DNA from: Colimorpha sp045222295
GTDB taxonomy: Bacteria > Bacteroidota > Bacteroidia > Bacteroidales > P3
Direction: 5' to 3'
DNA: 64,000 bases
Assembly: GCA_045222295.1 (NCBI GenBank)
Contig: JBGUXP010000010.1
Span: 66,697 to 130,696 of the forward strand
Shown here: positions 58,447-64,000 of the stretch, one piece after another
Layout of the letters: every line of letters begins with the position of its first letter
Position numbering within the stretch: position 1 is the stretch's first letter
The notes under the pieces: generated by a model
The model's input: the letters and a program-made list of their open reading frames with translations, nothing else
Databases searched by the model: none
Told to the model about the DNA's origin: nothing
Translations under genes and position numbers: made by a program

Positions 58447-59303
58447 AGCAGGATGATGGCGTTGGAGACCGGCCGCTGACCGTCATGGTCGTGGCGGTTG
58501 TTGTCGGAGGGATAGTTGACCACTCCGCTGTCCTTGATGTACATGGTGCTGGAGCCGCCTCCATCGAGATTGATGGCTTCGGTGCAGCCTAGCCAACGCA
58601 TGACACGCTCGAGCTCGGTAAGGGAAAGACCTTCCGCCTTGTGTTTGAAGCGGCCATCGGCTACCACAAGTACTGTGGTCCCATCGGGACGGACTCCTAA
58701 GGCGGTGCGGTTATGGCGTTTGGTGACGAAGGTGCGGTCGTCGCGTTGTGGCACCATGTTACCTCCCTGCAGAAGCATAGGGCCTGCGGTCATGATGTTT
58801 TTTTCTTTCATCTGCTCCTCACAGAACCTGTTGCTGTCAGGAACTGACAGACAGGGGCGTCCGCGACGGAGTGCCAGGGTGGCATACTGGTAGTATTTGC
58901 GGTTTACAGAGTCGTTTTTCCCCGGGGTGTTCTCTCCAACTTTGTTACCATTGATGCGGAGGTAACAGATAGGGTTTCCGAGGTCCATGTCGAAGAACGA
59001 GCCGTTGACAGCGGCATAGGCCTCGCTGCGTTCGGCCAGCGAGGAAACTTCGGTGAGTATGGTGTCGTAGACAAATGCAAGCCGTCGGGGTGAAGAGGAT
59101 GGAATTTCAAGGACAAACAGATGTTGTGCAGAACAGAAGAGTTCTCCTTCTCCGAAGTGGTAGCTTTTATAGACGAATCCGTCGAGGCTGTCAATGCGCC
59201 ATTCGGCATTGGTTACACGAAGCGAGTCGTTGCTGTAGTCTACCTGCGAGCAGGCTACCAGGCCCCATATTGTCAAGGCTGTCAATATGATTATCTGTTT
59301 CAT
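58443..59303 (-). CDS. Phosphodiester glycosidase (NAGPA)-family lipoprotein
   Basis: 286 residues with a lipobox (LVACS). AVNGSFFDMD, NRTALGVRPDGTTVLVVADGR, EAINLDGGGSSTMY and QRPVSNAIILL are the NAGPA family motifs; its members cleave phosphodiester-linked sugars. Its start overlaps the stop of the tamB-like gene (ATGA). Confidence 0.87.
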   Translation of the reverse strand: MKQIIILTALTIWGLVACSQVDYSNDSLRVTNAEWRIDSLDGFVYKSYHFGEGELFCSAQHLFVLEIPSSSPRRLAFVYDTILTEVSSLAERSEAYAAVNGSFFDMDLGNPICYLRINGNKVGENTPGKNDSVNRKYYQYATLALRRGRPCLSVPDSNRFCEEQMKEKNIMTAGPMLLQGGNMVPQRDDRTFVTKRHNRTALGVRPDGTTVLVVADGRFKHKAEGLSLTELERVMRWLGCTEAINLDGGGSSTMYIKDSGVVNYPSDNNRHDHDGQRPVSNAIILL

Positions 59304-62300
59304 TTCTTCTTATTTGTCTTTTTCTTCGATTTGAAGAGGTCGCTCCAACTGTCGAAGTCTTTGGTGAGTTTTAAGCCTGCCCCCTGCTTGTAGGGAAGGT
59401 CGATACGCGTGTAGTCGTTCGTGTTGGTGCGATTGTAGGCGAAGAGGTGAAACATGGGACTGAGGCGGTAGCCGATGAGAGCGTCGATGACTGCACCGTT
59501 GACGGTGCTAGCCTCCAGTTCGCGACTCTCTCCTCCGTAACCCAGCGTGCTTTCCAAATACCAGCGTCCCCAGTCTTTGCTTATATTTACGTCGAGCTGT
59601 TGGTTCGTGTATTCGTTGGCCGACTTGTAGTCAATGTTTACGTCCACGAACTGTACCATGTCGGTCAAGCTGTTTCCCACAAAGGAGGTGACTGCGCCAA
59701 GTGCATCGGCACCGCCTTGCGCGGATTCGCTGTTGACGTTGTAGAAACTGCCGCTGATAAGGAGAGAAACAGTCTGATTCAGCATATCGCGCTCGCTATT
59801 ACGGTCTATATAAGCGAAAACTTCTTCTTCCACACTTTGGTCGGCGTTGGGAAGACGTATATCAAAGTCAATGTTTGGATCTTGCAGAGTACCCGAGATG
59901 GATATCACATTCTCCACCTGGAGGTATTTTTGGGTGTTGTCGACAGTTGAGAGGTTGCCGGTGAGAGTGGAGAGGTTGACACGTTGCGAGTAGACAGCCT
60001 GCATGTCGAAGCGTGCGTCGGGCACGCTACCCTGGAAGTTGAGGCTGCTGCCATTTTCGATGGTGAATCGTTTTTCATAGACGGAGAAGAGTCCTACTTT
60101 CATCAATCCCGACGAGAGGACATAGTTGCCCATCACTTGTGGGGACGCGTTCCCTTGGAGGGAGAGATGGAGGTCTCCGGCTCCCGTGGCCGCGACATTG
60201 GCCCCAACCTCCTTGAAGTCCATGGGAAGGGTGAGTTTCAAGTCGGGGGTAATGGAAAGGTCGAGTTCCAGATTGAGGTTGGTTTTCCGTGAATGGTTTT
60301 CCGTGTGAGTTTCAGAGAAGGTCTCATCTCCGACAAAGGTGATGTAGTTCTGCGACTTGACGCGTTGTTGATAACTGATAGGCACTGTCAGTTCGCAACC
60401 CGGATTGGTACGGGCACGTACGGCGATGTCCAGATTATTGATGGGACCTGTCACTTGGCCGTCGGCCGAGGCAAAGAGTTTGCCATAGTATAGTTCTCCT
60501 CCTTTTTGGTCGAAGACAAGCAGGTTGTCGGTTTTAACGTTGAGGTCAAGTATCACCTGATGCTCGTCTGCGAGTCTGATTTCGCCGTTGGCGAGGGCAA
60601 TGTTGTTCTGTGGGTCATGTATAGCGAAGTTTTTGAGCCGGACGGTGTTGTTGGTAAACATCAGACTATCAGAGAACATGTAGGTGACATTGGTGATGTC
60701 GATTTTCAAGGCACCGTCCTCAACAAAGGCATCACCCACAATCAAAGGCTTGGATGTGGAACCACTGATGCTCAGGTTGCCGTTTAGCCGGCCGTCGATA
60801 TGGCTAGAAAATGAGGAAACCAAGGGTTTGACAGTTGCCAGTTCAAAGTCGCGGAAGTCTACGCTTAAAGTGAGGTCAGGGTTGTGCTTTCCCAACTCTA
60901 TCCATCCATTGGCATCAAGTTTTTTGCTCTGTAGCTGCATGTCGAGCATATTGAGCTCGGCATTCCAGTTGCTTGATAGGTGCATCTCGCCCAGGAATTG
61001 GTCATTCACCATACAGCTGTCGATGGTAAGATTGGTGTTGAAATAGGGTGTTTCGTTTAGTCCATAGAGCGAGAAGCGCCCATTGATGTCGCCGTTCATG
61101 TCAAGGGGGATACCCTGTAATAGCAAATCGCTTAGCAGATTAAAACTGAACATGTTGAAGAACATTTCGATGCAATCGTTGGACTGTCCTTTTAGGCTCA
61201 GCCGGGCGTCGATTTGCTGTTGCTGGCTTGCTACGTTCAACCGGTCGCAGACGATTCCTATACGGCCATTGTTGATGAGTGTCATCTCGTCAATGGCAAG
61301 TTTCCAAGGGGTGTCTCCTACATAGAACCAGGGTTTGACGACGGAAAGTTTGTTGCCCTCAAGGTTCAGCATCAGGTCGCCATGGGATAGACTTTCGGCA
61401 TTGCCCCAAGCCAGTTCGGTAGTGGCCTGTTCCTGAGAACTGCTAAGGGTGGTTCGTACACGGTCAAACAATTCCATCTGCCCTACATCCAGAGTCTGCG
61501 ATTCCAACTGCATAACATAGCGATCTCCGAAAGAACGTCCAATGATTCCGACATTTTTGAGCTTGATGGAGCCAATGCCAAGGGAATCGCTCTTGATTAC
61601 AACCTTCATCTGCTCACCATAGTTGTAAGAAATATCAGCTCGGGTGTTCTTCGATATGGTGAAGTCTTCCGTCAACGTTTGTAGCAGTCTTCCGTCGTCG
61701 TGCCAATGTATTTGGCAGGCAAACGTCTTATCAATAAGAGATTGGATTTCTGCGCTGTCGATAGCTCTTTCTGGTTGGAACATCTCGGGTAGATACCGCT
61801 GGCCAAAGTAATGCACCATCAGAGGCAAGTCTTCGTAATCAAACTGGCCGCGGAGATTGACATCGGCCATGTCGCATTCCAGTTTGATGTCTTTGCCCTG
61901 TTGATCGGTTTCAACCTCCAGGTCTATGTTTCTCAGCGCCAGTTTTCCGAAGTGTGTGGCTCGGGCGGCGACGATACCTTCAAGGTCGTTCATCTTATTC
62001 CCTTGAATGTCGGCGATGAGGGTGGTGGACAGAGGGTGGGGGAGGATGCCAAGGTCGAGATTGCCGAGTCCTAAGTCTACATGGTAGCTCCGCACACTGT
62101 CGGCGAGGTTGGCGCTGAAGTCGAGTACTAGGTTTGCCAGACTATCGGTAGATTCTATAACAGTGGACAGAATTCCATGCTTTAACTCGCCATTGAGGGT
62201 GGTGGTACTCAGAGGGTGACCTTTCACAACACTATTGGTCAGGTGGCCATCGACGGTCATGTCCAGCCGATGGCTCCACTCATTCAAGTCTCTCATGTCT

Positions 62301-63655
62301 CCGCGCCAGAATCCTCCGAGGCTCAGGTCGAAGCCACTGCGGGTGAGCCAATCGCTGTTTAGCAGAACCAGTTTAAGTCCGTCACTGCCAGCGTCGATGG
62401 TGAAACGGTAGCCTTCTTGAAGATGGTGCAGGGAGACATCGGTGCGCAATTGTCCCAATCGGCAGTCGGCAAGCATATTGACAGCTGCGTGTTCCTTTAT
62501 TCCTCCTTGCACAGTGGCACTGAAGTTCAGGTAGTCAATTTCTTCCAGCATCTTCATCTGAGTTTCACTAGGATTAATCACCTTAATTAGAGGCGCAAGG
62601 TCTTTGGTGTTGGTCTTCAGGTGTTCAATGTTGAGGTCGAAAACTGTGTTTGCGATGTCAGGAAGCCCATAGACAGAGCCTGCCACAAGTGCTGACGACG
62701 AGCCTCCCCAGCGTACCATCATGTCGGTGGTCAGCGAGTCTATTGTCCCCGAGGCGGTACCCTCGGCTTCTGCCACAGCGTCGATTCCCCAAAGCACAGG
62801 AGCCCAATAGGCTACGTCCGACATCGATACTCGAGTACCTTCCTTGAGTGTGGCATTATGATGCACTGTCGACACGTAACCGTCTATACCTTTCCATGTG
62901 TTGTATTTCAGTTCCGCATCTAATGCTATTGTGCTTGCAGCTGTCTCCGCATGAAAGTCTTTGGCCACAATCTCATAGCGGTTCACATGTACGTCGCCTG
63001 ACAAGTTTTTTAGCACGAATCCGCTTTTCTCTTCTGTGGCGAAACGCACGATGTGGCAAGTGACGTCATCTTCGACCACATTGATATTCTTTATCTTGGC
63101 ATTGATATGGAAGAACTCCATGTGGGGTATTTGTACCCCGTAGGGATACACCATTTGGCGGTGATCTTTCAGGTCCATGCGGTAGTGTACATTGTCGAGC
63201 AACAATGTCTTTGCCTTTACATAGAATGGCTCATGCTCCGTCTTATTTTCTTCTTTCTTTCTTGATTTGTAGTAATCTATGAGAAAGTTCAGGTTGATGC
63301 CCTCGTCGGATATTCCCAAATGGTAGTATACATTTTTTAGGTGTACTTGATTGAGAGTAAGACCAGTACCATCGAAAGGAAACTTTTCAAAACTCACTCT
63401 CACAGATTCGCCGTTGAACAAAGTGTCGTTTGTGGGCGAAATCCATAGCACATTATCCAGAATGAGATGGTCGAAAGGCATGGCATGCAGCGATCCGATA
63501 CTCAGCTTCCCACCCCATTCCTTCGAGAAATAACTGCTCGCCACTGCACCGGCATACGACTGTACAATGGAATAATTTGCCAGAGCTATAATGATATATA
63601 TCGTTAGCCCTAGTGTTAGCAACACTCTAGATATAATCTTCCTGGTCTTTTTCAC
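59300..63655 (-). CDS. tamB: TamB/AsmA-like translocation and assembly protein
   Basis: 1451 residues. One N-terminal membrane segment (about 9-30), a long beta-rich body with AsmA-like repeats and a C-terminal DUF490/TamB domain (ending in a Lys-rich tail). TamB-like proteins form a periplasmic bridge for lipids or outer-membrane proteins. No promoter was found within 100 bp upstream. The NAGPA-like gene is translationally coupled downstream. Confidence 0.87.
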   Translation of the reverse strand: MKKTRKIISRVLLTLGLTIYIIIALANYSIVQSYAGAVASSYFSKEWGGKLSIGSLHAMPFDHLILDNVLWISPTNDTLFNGESVRVSFEKFPFDGTGLTLNQVHLKNVYYHLGISDEGINLNFLIDYYKSRKKEENKTEHEPFYVKAKTLLLDNVHYRMDLKDHRQMVYPYGVQIPHMEFFHINAKIKNINVVEDDVTCHIVRFATEEKSGFVLKNLSGDVHVNRYEIVAKDFHAETAASTIALDAELKYNTWKGIDGYVSTVHHNATLKEGTRVSMSDVAYWAPVLWGIDAVAEAEGTASGTIDSLTTDMMVRWGGSSSALVAGSVYGLPDIANTVFDLNIEHLKTNTKDLAPLIKVINPSETQMKMLEEIDYLNFSATVQGGIKEHAAVNMLADCRLGQLRTDVSLHHLQEGYRFTIDAGSDGLKLVLLNSDWLTRSGFDLSLGGFWRGDMRDLNEWSHRLDMTVDGHLTNSVVKGHPLSTTTLNGELKHGILSTVIESTDSLANLVLDFSANLADSVRSYHVDLGLGNLDLGILPHPLSTTLIADIQGNKMNDLEGIVAARATHFGKLALRNIDLEVETDQQGKDIKLECDMADVNLRGQFDYEDLPLMVHYFGQRYLPEMFQPERAIDSAEIQSLIDKTFACQIHWHDDGRLLQTLTEDFTISKNTRADISYNYGEQMKVVIKSDSLGIGSIKLKNVGIIGRSFGDRYVMQLESQTLDVGQMELFDRVRTTLSSSQEQATTELAWGNAESLSHGDLMLNLEGNKLSVVKPWFYVGDTPWKLAIDEMTLINNGRIGIVCDRLNVASQQQQIDARLSLKGQSNDCIEMFFNMFSFNLLSDLLLQGIPLDMNGDINGRFSLYGLNETPYFNTNLTIDSCMVNDQFLGEMHLSSNWNAELNMLDMQLQSKKLDANGWIELGKHNPDLTLSVDFRDFELATVKPLVSSFSSHIDGRLNGNLSISGSTSKPLIVGDAFVEDGALKIDITNVTYMFSDSLMFTNNTVRLKNFAIHDPQNNIALANGEIRLADEHQVILDLNVKTDNLLVFDQKGGELYYGKLFASADGQVTGPINNLDIAVRARTNPGCELTVPISYQQRVKSQNYITFVGDETFSETHTENHSRKTNLNLELDLSITPDLKLTLPMDFKEVGANVAATGAGDLHLSLQGNASPQVMGNYVLSSGLMKVGLFSVYEKRFTIENGSSLNFQGSVPDARFDMQAVYSQRVNLSTLTGNLSTVDNTQKYLQVENVISISGTLQDPNIDFDIRLPNADQSVEEEVFAYIDRNSERDMLNQTVSLLISGSFYNVNSESAQGGADALGAVTSFVGNSLTDMVQFVDVNIDYKSANEYTNQQLDVNISKDWGRWYLESTLGYGGESRELEASTVNGAVIDALIGYRLSPMFHLFAYNRTNTNDYTRIDLPYKQGAGLKLTKDFDSWSDLFKSKKKTNKKK

Positions 63656-64000
63656 TGCCTTATTAACTAAAAAAATTATATTTTATTATATACATTAGTA
63701 TATTTTCTTCATAGGAGGCCATCTCCCTCATTACACCCTATCAATAGCCCGCCTCCTGGCCGGCTTTCAGTCTTCTCCTAGTGAGGAGGGAATAGGAGTG
63801 TGTGGTAACTGATTCACTGGTAGTTGTCTTAATTTTTTTATATTATCTTATTGATATTCAATTCAATGCTTGGTTTTTGATTCTTTTTGGTGTTTTTTGA
63901 ATCAAGAAAAGCCGAAAAAGTGCCTTGCCGGAGGGTCATCCGGGCTGTTTTGCGCATTGTATTTCTCTGACAGACGAAATTTTTTTCTTGTTTTTAATGT
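63656..64000. other. Intergenic region at the right edge
   Basis: AT-rich, no gene supported. Contains a weak CTCC/GGAG inverted repeat near 63776-63789 and a GGAGGGAATAGGAGTG-type stretch like other intergenic repeats here. No canonical promoter for the leftward tamB gene was found. Confidence 0.5.

Overview
The window is chromosomal DNA from a member of the Bacteroidota, most likely the order Bacteroidales. Support comes from Bacteroidetes-type promoters (TTTG, 19-20 nt spacer, TAnnTTTG) placed correctly before many genes, PorP/SprF-type secretion proteins, a GH92 mannosidase lipoprotein, DUF6266 and DUF3791/DUF3990 genes, an ADP-forming acetyl-CoA synthetase, and lipoboxes of Bacteroidales type. 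Genus cannot be fixed from the sequence. Core genes look moderate to high in GC; the accessory block 18-33 kb is clearly AT-richer. I saw no rRNA, tRNA, CRISPR array or intact transposase.

Layout. 1-9.6 kb: the 5' part of a pgpH-type phosphohydrolase gene, a secreted protein, ftsK, two small Cys-rich lipoproteins overlapping a DoxX/MauE-thioredoxin fusion, a PurF-like enzyme without its glutaminase cysteine, and a secreted protein built of six ~70-residue repeats. 9.6-15.4 kb (minus): aminoacyl-histidine dipeptidase, an unknown gene, then an operon of a shortened GH20-like lipoprotein, hydE, a Cys-rich lipoprotein and a PflX-type radical SAM protein. 15.4-18 kb: a TetR regulator with a clear candidate operator, and a polysaccharide flippase.

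18-33.5 kb is an accessory island. Its centre is a tightly packed five-gene operon on the minus strand: PLD-nuclease/helicase, AlbA-type regulator, Eco57I-type methylase, RecF/SMC-like ATPase and KAP-like NTPase. It is driven by one recognisable promoter and looks like a phage-defence system of the helicase-methylase-ATPase kind with two extra components. Around it lie another AlbA protein, a Fic/BRO-N pseudogene, a ~110-bp leader repeated before two genes, a DUF6266 gene between short direct repeats, and a decayed DUF3791-DUF3990 toxin-like module.

33.6-44.8 kb is metabolic: acetate-CoA ligase, dihydroorotase, a WG-repeat protein, methionine gamma-lyase family enzyme, ElbB, a TPR membrane protein, a dihydroorotate dehydrogenase-like protein, a four-helix-bundle protein, kdsA and a DnaQ-type exonuclease. 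45-53.7 kb (minus) runs tsaD, porP/sprF, an OmpA/PD40 protein, then two tandem copies of an ECF sigma - membrane-anchored putative anti-sigma - outer-membrane protein cassette. Both sigma genes carry a near-identical 27-bp upstream element, and both anti-sigma genes carry the same palindromic repeat inserted in frame. 54-63.7 kb: a small outer-membrane protein, ROK sugar kinase, GH92 mannosidase, a fourth Cys-rich lipoprotein, and a tamB-nagPA-like pair.

Most notable: the five-gene defence operon, the duplicated sigma cassettes with their in-frame repeats, the four-member CxC lipoprotein family with a neighbouring redox membrane protein, the ~70-residue repeat protein, and two enzyme homologues that have lost catalytic residues (PurF-like, GH20-like).
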